64,000 bases of DNA from Coriolopsis trogii (lineage: Eukaryota > Basidiomycota > Agaricomycetes > Polyporales > Polyporaceae), in NCBI GenBank assembly GCA_020543525.1, contig JAHYIO010000033.1, positions 1,550,001-1,614,000 on the forward strand, given 5' to 3'. Positions 1-12,812 of this stretch are shown here, piece after piece; position 1 is the first letter of the stretch, and every line of letters begins with the position of its first letter. A program made the position numbers and the translations under genes. The notes beneath the pieces were generated by a model that saw nothing but the letters and a program-made list of their open reading frames with translations, was not told the DNA's origin and did no database searches.

Positions 1-3000
1 TGAGGTCAAGCGGCAGCTTGTGGTCATCCATGAAGAACTCTAGATGCCAGTCACTTGGCTTGGTCTTGAGCGCAGCGGCATATGAGGTCTTCGGTGTGGA
101 AGTTCGCGGCGTCGCAGACGTGGACGGTCCCCTCCCTGGTGTTTGGACATGCGTACCGTCCGGTGTTTGCGCCTCAACTCTGTGATCTATTGCAGATTCG
201 TGAGCAATGCTGCATATCTTCGTCGAAGGTAGATCGTACCATCGCCAACAGAGACATTGATCGTCTTATCCGCGATTGAATTATCGGGATCTTCGTCCTC
301 AATGACCTGGCCCAAACATCAATCAGCTACAACTCTTCAAAAGCTACCACAGTCAATGTAATCCCTACCTCGGCATCAACATCTACCTCGTCATCTGTGA
401 AGTCTGCCGCGAACTCGTCGTCGTTGACGACGGTCTCACTAGGAGCCGGTTCTGTAGCAGACGCAAGGGACTCGCGCTCTGCCGCTTCCGAAGGCCCTGG
501 TACAGAGGAACTTTCAGCAGTCTGGCCACCAGCTGCGCTCGAAGGCTCGGCATTGTCATCAGTATTGCCTGGGGCTGAACCGTTCTTTGCACTGAGGCGC
601 AAGCTTCGTCGCCTGCTCACACTAGCGCCTGCGGCAGACGACGATGCTGCCCCACTGCTCTCAGCGGCGGAGCTCCTCGACGACAGCTCTGGCAACGCGA
701 AACGTGACGACGGCGGAGCAAGACCAGAAGCTGCGAGGGCTGCAAGCATCCCAGACAGCCTTGAGCTGCTTGACAGCCCCGAAACACGAGGGCGGAGGTA
801 ATCGTGCAAAGCTTGGAAGGTTGCAATGGCGTGGATTGAGACCACGATGTTGCTGAGGTTCCGTGGGATGTCGGAGTCTTCTGCAGCGACGAGCCGAAGA
901 CGCAATTGCCGAGCAAGGAGAGATGGAGAGCTACGCTTCGAGTCTAAACGTGCCGTTAGCTACCAGTGCGCGGGTTGATGAGGAAGACACCAACCGTCTG
1001 CGCTTTGCGCCACACTGACAACCTCGAACGACTCCATCCTCGTGAGACTTTCCTGCAGCTTCTTCACGAACACAGAGAATGGGGTTTGACCACCAGAGCC
1101 TCTTGTCTTCTTGGCTGTGAATGCATTGAAGAATAGATCTTGTCGCCGGCTCAAGGGCACTGAAGCAGCAATGAGCCCACCAACGAAGTAGGGATATGAT
1201 AGATACTTACCTGAACGCTCCGCATCGGTTAGAAATTGCAACAAGCCATCAATGACGCCGCTTTGCAGAAGCTCGAAACTGGACACGGAAGTGTGCTGAG
1301 AGCCGAATAGTGCTGCTAGTTCCCCAAGTGCAGCCCCGAGCTCCTTCTCGGATGCCACCGGATTGGTGATACGCTCTACCAATCGTCGAAGAGTCGCAAA
1401 GACATCATCGTTCCCGGCTGCCTCGTCCGCGGTAAGGTACTTGAATCGAATGACGCGTGCCCGCAATGTGATCACATCGTCGGGCTCGATAGCCATGGTG
1501 GACGACTTCTTGTAACCGGGGATCGTCGGAATCACAGCAATGGGGATGGGCACGGAAGTAGCGACACCAGTATCGGCTGGTGAAGGCGCTTCCGAGATAT
1601 CTTTGTCGGCGGTCTTGGACCTCGAGGACGCAACGGAGCGCGAGGCTAGAGACTCGATCTCGTGGAAGACGCCCTCTCGCCGGAAGACCGGCTTGTATTC
1701 CGTAGGTACCTTAGCCAAGAGCAATTCGACGAGCTGCAGGGCACCAATCACAAGGGTTGGATGATCCTTTGAAGAGAGAATCGAAGAGGCGAAGCTGGCA
1801 ACCGGTACGCACTACGAGATAGCATTGGTGAGTATGAGGGTCTGAAGAGTGGTCCCGTGGTGACATACCGTGAAGACCCGTTTGAGCTCATCTCCATCCA
1901 AGAAGCTGACCGCCTTCAACAAACCCGTTAGCGTCTTGATGCGTACAGGTGTAATCACGCTCGCAGCGTATACATCGACGAGGATCGGCACCATGAGATG
2001 CAGGAATCGTCCAACAACTTCAGGCTTCGAACGCAGGAGATCTGTGCGATCGAGACCGGCAGATTCCTTCTGAAGTTGGGGCAATGCTTCTTCCGCCTCC
2101 TGGATCGACTGAGAGTCGACCGCCATGGCTTCAGATGGTTGGTTCTCATCCGTTGCACCGGAAGGCGCAGCGTCGGCGGCGGTACGAGATCCTGACCCCG
2201 ATGACGTAGCCTGGGCCGCTGCCGCCGCCGCTTGACGAGCAGCTGCACGGTCTGCTTTCGCTTTCGCCTTGATCATCTTGTTCAGCGACTTCTCAGTATA
2301 GGTCTTGTGATCGAAGACACCATCTAGAAAATATTAATAATGAGATCGGAACACGGCGCACTACCGGAGATACTGACCTTTGGGCAGTGGCGGCATGAGC
2401 TCAGAGACGAGGCTGAGCGCTTCCTCAATCTGGTCCTTGGGACGGTGTGCTAGGTTTTCCATGACCGTCATGTCGGCAAGCCCTCCGCCCAGACCTTGGC
2501 CACCGGCGGCGTCGCCCTGCTCTTCCAAGCCATCCGAAGCGGGCGGCAGTACTCCAGTCAAAATCTGGTATAGCGTATCGACGATGCCAGCCTCGAGTAG
2601 CACGAGAGTCACCTTCGGGCTCACTCGCGCACATGTTGCCAAAGCCCGCAGGAGCAGAGTGAACGTGCTGGCAGCGATCAAAGGCGAACCACCCGCTGGG
2701 AGGAGAAGGTTATTGACAGAGCGGATGAGATCGACGTCCACAAGTGCTTCCAGACTTTCGGGTGACGACCGGTAGTAGGAGTCGACGATTCGGATGACGC
2801 AGAGACACGCGAATTCGACGAGCCGTTGGTCAGAGTAACCAAGACAGTTGCGAATGATGGGCCAGACGCCACGGATCATAGGGAAGTGTTCTACTGAGAC
2901 GTTGCGACAGCAATTAGACGCAGCTTGAAGGGCCGTCCTCTGAACGGCGATGGAGAAGAAGTCGAGATAATTCAGCAGGGCAGCTAAGCCACCTTCTCGC

Positions 3001-4444
3001 ACGATAGAGCTAGGGAACTCCTCTGAAATCTTCTCCAACGTCTGAGGTACAAATGAGCATACAGTGAGCAATAAAAGCGAGGATAGAGAACATACACTCA
3101 AAGTCTGTTCTGCTAGATCGATGTACGATATCTCGATTAGTTTGCTGCAAAGAACGGGGATCGCGCCGTGATATACAACGGTGTGCGCGACCCCGGGGAG
3201 AGCTTCCATCAAGTTCGCAAGACACCTGCAAGCGAGCACTTGTGCTTCGAGGTTCTCGTCACCTTGATACGTCCCTCCACCTGCGCTCATCGCCAACGCT
3301 GCGGCAAGCGCCGCGTCCTCATCCTGCTCAATGGCGTCGTCGTCGTCACCATCCTCTTCATCATTCCCAGTTCCGCCCAAGATCCTAACAAGCTCGCGAA
3401 TGAAGGCTTCGACTTGGAAAGAGCCGGCGAGGGTATCCTCGGTACTGATACTCAATAACTCACTTAGCTCCTGGAGAGTCAGCAACCGGGTGGTAGGATC
3501 TGCGGTAGGTTTGATGTTGTTGAGCATAGTCTTGAGCCTCCCGGAGATGCCCATCATATAGGAACCGAGCTGGCGGTAGTCGCCGAAGATGGACATGGCA
3601 GACGGCTCGTTCCTAGGGACTCCAAGGGAGCTGGCCAGGTCGCGTTCGGCCTGTTCTTCATCGTCTTCATCATCATCTCCCCCGCCATCATCACCGTCAT
3701 CGTCATGAATATCTTCGTCATGTCTTTCGTCTTGAGGCTCGCTCTCATCGTGGAGGCACTCGGCGTCCATCATATCCACATCCTCGTCGGCAGCACGAGA
3801 GGAGCCGGCGGCTGCCATTATCGCCTTGCTCTTCGCAGAGACTTTGCTCTTGGTGGTTGAAGATGTTTTACTGGTACAAAGATGTCAGAGACCGAAGCGG
3901 AGGCTAGAATGTGCAATTACTGACCTGGTCTTCCGGGTCATTTCCTGGTGCTCCGCCCTTGGTCTGAGAGAGTAAGCACTGGTTGCACGGCGTAACTTCT
4001 TAGATGAAGAGGTTGCAGTAGCCGCGTCGTCTTCGGAGTGATCCTCGGGCGCTGCGCGTTTCTTGCCTTTAATGTCCTTGAGGGGCTCGTTGATGGTTAG
4101 GGCGGATGTGGCGGGGAACGTGGAACGACGTGTGCTGCAGTCAAAGTGTAAGCTCGGGAGAGGTCTTTTGCTCTGCTCCGGACGTACCGTTTAGATGTCC
4201 GAGCTTCGTCAGCGACTTCCTTGCCCTTCCCTTTGTTGTCGCGGCCCCGCTTCGTTGTAGAGGATGTTGAGAGCTGTGAACTGTCTGGTTGTATGCGTTG
4301 TTTCTCCTTCTGCTTCGCGGCCTTGACTCGTGCGCTCGTGCGCAAAACCTTGGGCTCAGAAGAACCTGGCTCAGATGATCCTTGGGTGTGTGTTGGTAGG
4401 GAACTGCTGCTACTAGTCGCTGTTTGGGGTTGGGAAGAGTCCAT
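1..4444 (-). CDS. ufd4: Ufd4/TRIP12-type HECT E3 ubiquitin ligase, 3' part beyond the window
   Basis: Multi-exon gene read from the ATG at 4444 and leaving the window at base 1. The N-terminus is basic and Ser-rich, followed by an acidic stretch (about 3650-3780) and then an armadillo-type helical repeat region (roughly 2360-3600) containing LKTMLNNIKP and LQELSELLSI, as in Ufd4 and TRIP12. Farther along, low-complexity Ser/Ala-rich linkers (about 400-800) lead into a segment with VEAQTPDGTHVQTP (about 110-180), also typical of TRIP12 relatives. In known family members a C-terminal HECT domain transfers ubiquitin through a catalytic Cys, serving the ubiquitin-fusion-degradation pathway; that domain would lie outside this window and is not seen. 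Many short introns interrupt the frame, with clear GT-AG sites near 1800-1870 and 2275-2375. The start is the first ATG of a frame that opens with MDSSQPQTAT. Family assignment is strong; individual exon borders are approximate. Confidence 0.88.
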
Positions 4445-4711
4445 TTAGTGCATGCAGCGAGCCATCGATCCCCAGCGAGTAGGCTATCGAAAGAAGAGAG
4501 TCCAAGAATGTGGTCAATAGCACAAGTTACGAGTTGTTGCCACTTCCGCACCTTGTCCCCCATTCCGGCGCCGCCTCAATTACTCAGCGGCCACACCCGG
4601 CACCATCTTCATTATATAGTTCATGCTAACCGCTTCTTACTCGCTCACTGAATATTTGTTGAGGCGCATATATATACAGTCAAGTGATCCTAGTAGTAAC
4701 ACTACAACAGC

Positions 4712-7700
4712 CTACTTCGTCGCCCTCAGAACCATGTCCTCCAAGCTTATTGCCCGATACTCTCCACTCGCATCCGGAGCCCAGACGGCATCGTCTAGGA
4801 TGTACACGAGGATACCACCCTTGCCGTCCGCACTCATTGACACGCGATACAGAGGCATCCGCGACTGCTCGTGTGCCTTCCCAGTCGGGATGAACAGCAG
4901 GTTGTGCGACGACGCGAAGTCCTCCACGATGTCGCGGAATGTGATCTCCTGTGACCTTACAGGTCGTGCTTTCTCCTTTCCCTTTAGCGTGGGTACAGGG
5001 GTAGCAGGCGCAAGCGGTACAGCGTGATCGGGGCGAGGCAGACGCGTGGGTGCATCCGGCCCAAGCTCCAGCGCCTTGTTCATGAGTTGAAGACCACGCG
5101 TGAAGCCTTGCGCAACTCCCGGCATGTTCTGGATGTTCTCCGAGAATGAGCCCTTCCAAAAGGAGTACCACCGAGACACCTCCTCGAAGCTGGGATTGGG
5201 CTGTATTAACCAGATGTGCAGGACGTCAAGCCACTTCGGGAAAAACTCCTTTTCGAGTAATTGCGATAGGATGTTCGGACGAAGCAACTGCTCCCAGGAC
5301 ATTACATCTTGCAGTGGCTGCATGTCCTGCTGTCGAGGGTTGACGCGGAAGTCGTCTCGTAATCGGGATCCAAGTTTGGGTACAACGTATTTGAGTAACA
5401 TCGTGTCCCAGTCCCCGACGTCGAAAACCTACAACGTAGCCATTAATATCGCAATCCACGGGCAAGCCTCCTGGAACCAGTCTTACGTCTTTCCAGACAC
5501 CAAGGTCTTGCGGGATAGCGTCGGCAGTTGTCCAGCTTCGGAGAACACTCTTGACCTTCCGTCTCGCATCCCCGAGTACGTCTTCTAACCGGAGGCCCAC
5601 ATGCGGCAACCAGGGGAACACGAGGGTTTGTAGGGGCACCTTGCTCCTCCGAGGGCTCCAATCGCCGACCGCCTTGTGTACTTTAGGGAGAATGAGTTGG
5701 TCGAAGAAGTTATCTCGTATGAACTGGGGCAAGAACGATGACCACGCCTCATATAGACGGACTGCCGGAAGAGGGTCTTCGGGAGACCAGTCATTGTTCA
5801 GCGACGACCGAACGCGGGGTAACCATGTGTTCCAGAGGAGGCTCTCGTAAGGTGTCATGGGCTTCTCCCTGTGACATTGTATTAGTATACGTGCAAGGAC
5901 AATCGAGGATCGTACGCACTCGACCACAGAGGCAGAGACGACAGTACTGGACCCGTAAACTTGAACTTGTGATTCGAGCTTCTCCTCGGGAGCTGCCATC
6001 TTGAGGGCTCGCCGCCATACCCGGAAGCTAGCCGTAAACGCGGTGGGATCTTCCAGAGGTTGCCATTGTGTGAGCATCCGCCGCATCTTGGTCGACATAA
6101 TCAACAAAATCATCCGGTATCAACGCAAGCAGTTTCACTTACGACCGGTGCGATAGCAGCCACCACCACCTCGTCCAACCGATACCGGTCAAACTCTTTG
6201 CCGTGTTGAATTAGCAGTTTGTCAAACCCGGTGGAGAAGGGTTCCAAAGAGGCTTCATATTGGGAAGCCGCTTCACGTGCTTGGGTGTTAATCTCGTCCA
6301 CAACAATGTTCATTTGCTGCATACGCGCGATGACTGCGGAAGACATGAGCTCTCGTAAGAGTGTTTGCAGTCAACCTACTCACGTTCTGCCTCTTCATCT
6401 ACTTGTTTCCTAAGGCGAGCATCTTCCGCGCGTATCCACTTCTTGCGCTCCTCGAGTGTACGTGCTTCTCGTGCAAGGCCGTCGAGATCAGTGCGGCAAG
6501 ATTCAGTAATGAGGCGGAGGTTGTGTCGGATCTCAGGTAGGCGCATAGGGTCCGTTGTTGGTGTCCAAGAAGCCATTGACACATCAGCGAGAGACGATAC
6601 CTCTCGAGGCTGCATGACAAACGTCAGCACTCCGCGAATCGCTTTGAAGTACAAGACTCACCGTAGCACCCGTAGCGTCGATGATAGGACCCACTCCAGC
6701 TTGCGTCGTCTCTGGGCCTACGTCTGCAATAATCTCCTCGTATGTCTTGTGCTCGATGCGGGTTTTCGCCTTCTTGGGCCTCTTCCAAGCGTCGGTACGT
6801 GCCTCTTGAGCTTTTGCTGCCTTCCGGGCTTTCCGCGCTGCACTCTTCGAGTCCTCTTCATCATCGCTAACGATCTCACCGCGCCGACGCGCTTCGGCCT
6901 TGGCCTGCTCGGTCTTCTCTCTGAATCCCTTGAAGGCGAGACCCATGCCCTTCGGACGTAATTTGCTCTCCACGGGGGTCACGATACCCTCTCCGGTAGA
7001 GCCCAACCCTTGACCAGCCTGCCAACCCATCTTCGCAAGCATACGTGCACCGAATGTCCCCGAGATCTTGCTGAAGTGCACGCGCTCATTGACAGTGAGG
7101 GGTGTGGTCGATCTCGTGGTGCCTGCGCTATTATTCGCATTGCGGACGAACGCGCGTTGGGGGCGCGTCGCGCCAAACGAAGCTGGGAAGTCCTCGGCAC
7201 CAACGGGTGCGGGAGAGGAGGATGCGGAGGTCGAGGCGGCGGGGGGAGAAGCTGTTGCAATACGCGAGGATCCTATACCGCCCTTGGAAAACATTGGCAT
7301 GGCAGATGCACTCCCAAATCCAGCCTTAGACGAACCTATGCCTCCCTTCGATGAGCCTATGCCTCCTTTCGATGCTCCAACACCCAACCCTCCGAAACGT
7401 GGCCGAGCTTCTTCCTCATCCTCTTCCTCTCGGATGCGGGGTGATGGGACCTTCGATATCTCGGACTTTGAGGCTTCCGGAACCTCATCTCCAGCTCCCT
7501 CATCTTCCTCCCTTCCCTCGTCGCTAGTGTCGTGGTCGTCGTCTTCCATGTCGACATCATCATCAGGCGTGACTTTAGCACCAGATGAGACGAAGGCAGG
7601 GGGATTGGCACGAGTCTTCGCCTTTCGACGTGATACCGTCTCGTCCTCCTCATCCTCGTCGCTTCCAAACACACCATAGATAGCATCCTCCTTTGCGTTC

Positions 7701-7855
7701 TTGCGCCTCCGCTTCCTTTTGTAGGGATTCTCAAAGAGCTCGCGTTCCGCGCGAGCGTCGGGATCGTTGCCTTCGAAGTGCGATTCGTCAACATCAGATA
7801 CAGGGGAAGAGTCAGAGTCGTCGTCCTCTAGAAATTGTCGCTTTCGCCGACCCAT
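4712..7855 (-). CDS. ntr1: Ntr1/TFIP11-like G-patch spliceosome-disassembly factor
   Basis: The protein begins MGRRKRQFLED at 7855; an ATG three codons upstream (7864) is an alternative start. The order is an acidic and basic N-terminal region, a G-patch at roughly residues 260-310 (GARMLAKMGWQAGQGLG), an RKxxK-rich linker, and a long helical GCFC-type region ending in the family's C-terminal block (ITFRDIVEDFASSHNLLFIP, then a strand-rich end). This is the layout of human TFIP11 and yeast Ntr1/Spp382, nuclear proteins that recruit and activate the DEAH helicase Prp43 through the G-patch to take apart post-catalytic spliceosomes. Short introns interrupt the gene near 5400-5460, 5870-5920, 6110-6150, 6345-6385 and 6605-6660. 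It ends 267 bases from the start of the Ufd4-like gene on the same strand and is divergent from rps4 on its other side. Confidence 0.9.
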
Positions 7856-8077
7856 AGTGATCAAGGAGGTGGTGTTGAGTCGAGGTGAAATGCGTCATGG
7901 GCGCCTGTAACGAGTAAGCGCGAACGAGCCGACGCGAAGTGCTTCGAGCCCCGCTCAGCTCCGCCTGATCGGGCCCGGCGTTTACCGAAGAGCTGAACGC
8001 TATCGCAGTTTTGGGACCACTACACCAGCCAACGAGGCCGTCGCCGCCCCCAACGTCAAGACCGCAAGAAAAGCAAC
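7856..8077. promoter_or_regulatory. shared divergent promoter of ntr1 and rps4
   Basis: This 222-base gap separates the divergent start codons of the Ntr1-like gene and rps4, so it must hold both 5' leaders and both promoters. It is GC-rich in the middle (about 7915-7985) and has no convincing TATA box. A shared compact promoter for a splicing factor and a ribosomal protein is inferred from geometry only. Confidence 0.5.
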
Positions 8078-9238
8078 ATGGTCAGTATGCTGCTTCGTGT
8101 CGCCGGCTATGCCTATGGAAAGGTCGTGGAGGAGAGAATGTTCGGTGCGGTCTGGAGGGCTGGATGCTGCTGCTGGTCTCTGGATGAACCCCGCAACTCT
8201 ACACCTTTGCTGCCCATATGACTCCGACGACGCTGCGTTCTCAAACTCATGCTAACGACGTGTTGCCTCCTTGTATTAGGCCCGTGGACCCAAAAAGCAC
8301 TTGAAGCGTCTTGCCGCGCCGTCATCATGGATGTTAGACAAGCTTAGCGGCACTTACGTGCGTATCCGTCCAATCCTCTGCAGAAATTATACTCAAGGAA
8401 ATCATCGGCATCTCTAGGCCCCTCGTCCATCTCCTGGTCCCCACAAGCTCCGCGAATCCCTCCCCCTCACTATCTTCCTCCGCAACCGCCTGAAGTATGC
8501 ATTGACCGGCAAGGAGGTAACCTCGATTGTCATGCAGCGCCTGATCAAGGTCGACGGCAAGGTCAGGACCGACCCGACGTACCCTGCAGGGTTCATGGGT
8601 GAGTTTTCTATGTTATTCGTTTGGGATGACGAGATTTATCTGTATTTATGAAGACGTGATCTCGATTGAGAAGTCGGGCGAGCACTTCCGCCTTCTCTAC
8701 GACGTTAAGGGCCGTTTCACCATCCACCGCATCACTCCTGAAGAAGCCACCTACAAGCTGCTCAAGGTCCGCAAGGTCGCGATCGGCAACAAGGGTGTAC
8801 CCCACATTGTCACTCACGATGGTCGCACCATCCGTTACCCCGACCCTTTGATCAAGGTTAACGACACTGTCCGGTTCGACATCGAGCAGGGCAAGATCAC
8901 CGACTTTGTCAAGTTCGACACTGGCAACCTTGCCTTCATCACTGGTGGTCGTAACAGGGGTCGTTGCGGTGTCATCACGCACCGTGAGAAGCACGTTGGA
9001 GGCTTCGATATTGTCCACGTCAAGGACTCGCTCGAGCGGACGTTCGCTACGCGGTATGCCTTCTTTTGTGCTTGTCATCGAAACGTGTCTCATTGCCTGA
9101 CTTTCCAGGATTTCCAACATCTTCGTCATCGGTGAGGGCACGAAGTCATGGGTATCCCTGCCAAAGGGTAAGGGTATCAAGCTCACTATTGCGGAGGAGC
9201 GCGATGTCAGGAGGAAACAGCGCGCAGCCGAGCAATAG
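8078..9238 (+). CDS. rps4: 40S ribosomal protein S4 (eS4)
   Basis: Five exons can be placed to the base: 8078-8080 (ATG alone), 8280-8357, 8418-8598, 8654-9053 and 9109-9238. They total 792 coding bases and give 263 residues, the same length as human RPS4X. Landmarks include [14 protein letters not shown] at the N-terminus, [11 protein letters not shown], the [12 protein letters not shown] segment, [18 protein letters not shown] and the C-terminal [22 protein letters not shown] end. The eS4 protein contains an S4 RNA-binding domain, a central eS4 domain and a KOW segment, and sits in the small subunit near the 5' domain of 18S rRNA. The first exon consists only of the initiator codon, followed by a roughly 200-base intron, an arrangement common in fungal ribosomal protein genes and often tied to their high expression. 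Confidence 0.97.
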
Positions 9239-9581
9239 ATGGGGTTGTATCGTATCGCTGTTATGTTCACGCTTACTGCTTACCCTCGCATGCCCATGTG
9301 CCCATTTGTATGCCATTAGTACGCCACCCAAAATCATTGCATGCATGGTTGTAGCGCGGGTGTTTGATATCACTCCCAGTATGAGAAGTTGAGATAGCCG
9401 GCCCGGGCTGGTTCAACTGGTTCAGATCGGTGGTGGGGTTACATAATCGATCGCGGAGACCCGCCCGAGTAGCTGCCACTGGCGGTCTCTCGCTGACTAC
9501 AATGCTCGTCTCCTAACTTGTGAATTGCATTCTTTTCACCCCTCCATCGCCTCTTGCAGCTCGCGAGATAGTATCTTGAAC

Positions 9582-12339
9582 ATGGCGAGGAAGCGCAAGG
9601 AGCTCGCTCAAACGTCAACCTTACTCGACTTCTTTGGAAGGGGTAACTCAGCAGCCGAGGCCCGTGAAGCCAAGAAATTGAAAGTCAAAGATCCGACATG
9701 TCCTAGCAAAGGTGCTCCAGCAGCAAAACGCGATATATCTTCGGAAATCATCGTCATTGACTCTTCGGACGAGGATGACGTGTCGGTGTCGGAGGTCTAC
9801 CCTCTTACGGATGTGCGGGTGAGAGAGCCTCGCAAGGTACCTGTGCCAAAGGACCTGAGTACGTCGCCTTTCGCTGAGATAAGCGTGTGCTTACAGGACT
9901 ACTCAGGCTCACACATTAAAGAGGATCCCATGGCTGAGAGCAGTAATGCACTATCAATACAGATGGACGTCGTGGAGGCGGCGACAGAAAACATGCGTAG
10001 AGAGCCATCGCCCTTCGGATTCCCTACCATGCTCGCAACACCCGAGCAGTCCGAAGCTGCCGTCCCCTCCGTGAGTGAGGCCGCAGACTGCTCTCATGAC
10101 GGCCTCGCCAGCGTCATCGCACAAGCTCCTGTTGAAGTCGATAAAGCTCGGCCTGAAGATGACGACTGGGGCATGGGTGACGATGAACTAGAGTTGGTGG
10201 ATTATGACCCAGTCATCAAAGAGGAAGATGCGGACTCGGTAGATATTGATCTCACTCTGGAGGACGAAGTTGCTCCGGCCATCGAGCGCGAAGCTGTTGA
10301 GAGTTGTCCTATATGCGAGAAGGAGCTTGTAGGCATGGACATTCAGGTGCGTCCAAATCTCGTATAGCCTATGGGACGAACGTCTCACGTCAATGTTAGA
10401 AGATACACAATCATGTCGACGAGTGTTTGAATGCGCTTCCTGACGCACAAATCAAGTCTGAACCTATGCCTTCGACATCTTCGAGCTTGAAGCCACTTCG
10501 TCCCCTATCCGCGTTACAATCTCCCCATACACCCTCGCCTAAACCCGAAGACTCATCAATAGGACTTGTGAAACAAGAAGACGGTGCTTCAAATATATTC
10601 TCCACTCTCATGACCTCCTACAAGGAGAATGAAGCGTGGAAGGAAGCTTCCGTCGTCGAAGATAAGAATTTCCGACCGACAAAGGCGAATGGTGGACGTA
10701 GGAAGGCGCCGTTCTACAAGATAATGCAGGGCATGCCGATTGCTGTCGACGCCTTCCGATATGGAACGATCCCGAATGTAACTGCATATTTCCTAACGTA
10801 CGCTGCGCTCATGTCTCAAGAGAGGCAAGGAGGCTGACCTGGCGCGCACATAGTCACGCCCATTCCGACCATTATACGAACCTTTCGGCCAAATGGGATA
10901 GCGGACCTATCTACTGCTCGCACGGAACGGCCAATCTCATCATACACATGCTGGGCGTGGATCCGAAGTGGGTTCACCCGCTCCCCATGGACGTCGCGAC
11001 GACGATACCTAACACAGGAGGGGTGCAAGTGACGCTCATAGAAGCGAACCACTGTAAGTCATGTCGGATGAATCAGCGACAGCGAGCGCATGAGGTTGAT
11101 GTACCCTTGCAGGTCCGGGATCATGTCTCTTCCTTTTTGAAGGAAAACAGACTGTAAACGCGGGAGACAGTGCGTACAAGTCACCGTCGGTCGGGTCGGC
11201 GAAGATATTCAGGTATCTGCACTGCGGAGACTTTCGGGCGTGCCCGCAACACGTTCTCCATCCTGCGGTCAAGGGTAAACGCATTGACCACGTTTACCTT
11301 GACACGACCTATCTCGACCCAAAGGTAAGTCACACCACTCGCACTTAGCAGTCCTAGCTGAAGGTCGCCGCATAGTACTGCTTTCCACCGCAACCTCTTG
11401 TCATCTCCGCATGCGCGGAGCTTGCCAAACGGCTTGTGCAAGGCAAATCCGTTGAAGATGTCAGTCGTGGAGACACGAAGCCTCGCACGATGGCTGGTTG
11501 GTTCACCCGGGTAGAGAAGACAGACAAAGGCAAGGAGAAAGCCCCCGCTGCTTCTGAGAAGATTCTTGTTGTTGTTGGGTATGTCCTCATGCGCCGTTGC
11601 CTGAGATATTCGCTCACTAGTCTCAGCACATATTCCATCGGAAAGGAGCGTATAGTGAAAGGTCAGAACTCGCAAATATCTGGAATAGTACTGTAAGGCT
11701 CACGGTCAATTTACATAGCCATTGCGAAGGCCCTGAATACCAAGGTCTATTGCGATTCAAGGAAGGCCGCGATCCTGCGCTGTGAATCTGACTCGGAACT
11801 TGATGCTCTTCTCACGTCCGATCCCAAGGCAGCCGGAGTGCATCTCGTACCACTCGCTGTCATTGCGTCAGACAGGCTGAAGACCTACATGGAGCGTTGG
11901 AAGGGATACTACACTAAAGCAATCGGATTCCGACCGACAGGATGGACGTACGTCCGTTTGTCGCTGCCTACTGAGATCCCATATTCACGCGGAATCGTAT
12001 AGCTTCTCTGCTCCCAAAGGCACGGACACGCTACCGTCGATACCTACAGTCATTTCACGCTCGCAAAGCCGCACATTTACGCACGCAAACCTGCTGCCGA
12101 TGCGTAATTCAACGTCGACTCTGCAAGTGTATGGTATTCCATATTCTGAGCACAGCTCGTTCTTCGAGTTGACCTGCTTTGCCTTGTCGTTCGGCTGGGG
12201 CCGGATGATTGCCACCGTTAACGTGGGCAGGGAGTCGTCGAGGGGTAAGATGGCGAAGTGGTTCGAGAGATGGGAGGCCGAGAGGAAGAAGAGAGGCGAA
12301 GTCGAGGTCGTGGCGTATCGCGCGCCAGACTATTGGTAG
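9582..12339 (+). CDS. pso2: Pso2/SNM1 family DNA crosslink-repair nuclease
   Basis: Starts MARKRKELAQ at 9582; an in-frame ATG at 9525 exists but adds an unconvincing extension. Near the N-terminus, TSTLLDFF resembles a PCNA-binding PIP box. A C2HC UBZ4-type zinc finger is split by an intron: CPICEKELVG before it (about 10300) and HNHVDECLNA after it (about 10410). The metallo-beta-lactamase core follows, with the HAHSDH metal motif at 10855-10872 directly after an intron, then LIEANHCPG (broken by another intron near 11050) and a beta-CASP region. The C-terminal part has YGIPYSEHSSFFEL, whose His fits the last metal/phosphate motif. SNM1/Pso2 enzymes are 5' exonucleases that process interstrand crosslinks in the nucleus; the UBZ binds ubiquitinated repair factors. 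The frame is intact across at least seven exons, ending at the TAG at 12337-12339. Confidence 0.93.
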
Positions 12340-12812
12340 CAAGGGATGTGGTCAATCTCTGCGTTGTGGACTATACTTATGCAGGAGAAGTGATGTGTGC
12401 GGGTCGTGAAACTCGTTCGCTCTGTCACGGGCGCCTGTCCAAACACATAAAGCTGTGGAAGCGAGGTCCGTTGTCCCATTTCTCACGCTTCTCTTCCTCT
12501 AAAGACAGTCCGTACGCATATGCGTGGCGTACGAACTTGACGACTGTTGTTCAGGCCCCTACGCAGAGACTCAGTCGGTTCTCCCTTCATTTATAGAGCT
12601 GCCACTCGGATTTCGAACAGTGGGAAGATTGTCCAAAATTCTCCGAGTCGCCCTCTCTCTCCCCTCCTCAATCATACCACTGCGCCGCTAGGACTCAGAC
12701 GTGGCCACGTAGCCTGTTCTGATCTCACTCCAAGGCGAGTATTTTCCTTCTATGATTGCAATGTAAGAGTGTTCATCTTGTTTGCGTCTCACCATGAAGT
12801 CCAGCAACGTAC
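12340..12812. other. intergenic region between pso2 and F-box gene
   Basis: These 473 bases hold the 3' end of pso2 and the promoter of the F-box gene. Short frames are present, but none has recognisable protein motifs. A pyrimidine-rich stretch lies near 12650-12670. No RNA gene or repeat is seen. Confidence 0.5.

Noticed and set aside
397..801. 134-codon plus-strand frame opposite the Ufd4-like gene
   Set aside because: It mirrors a Ser/Ala-rich low-complexity coding stretch on the minus strand; low-complexity GC-rich exons often leave the complementary frame open.
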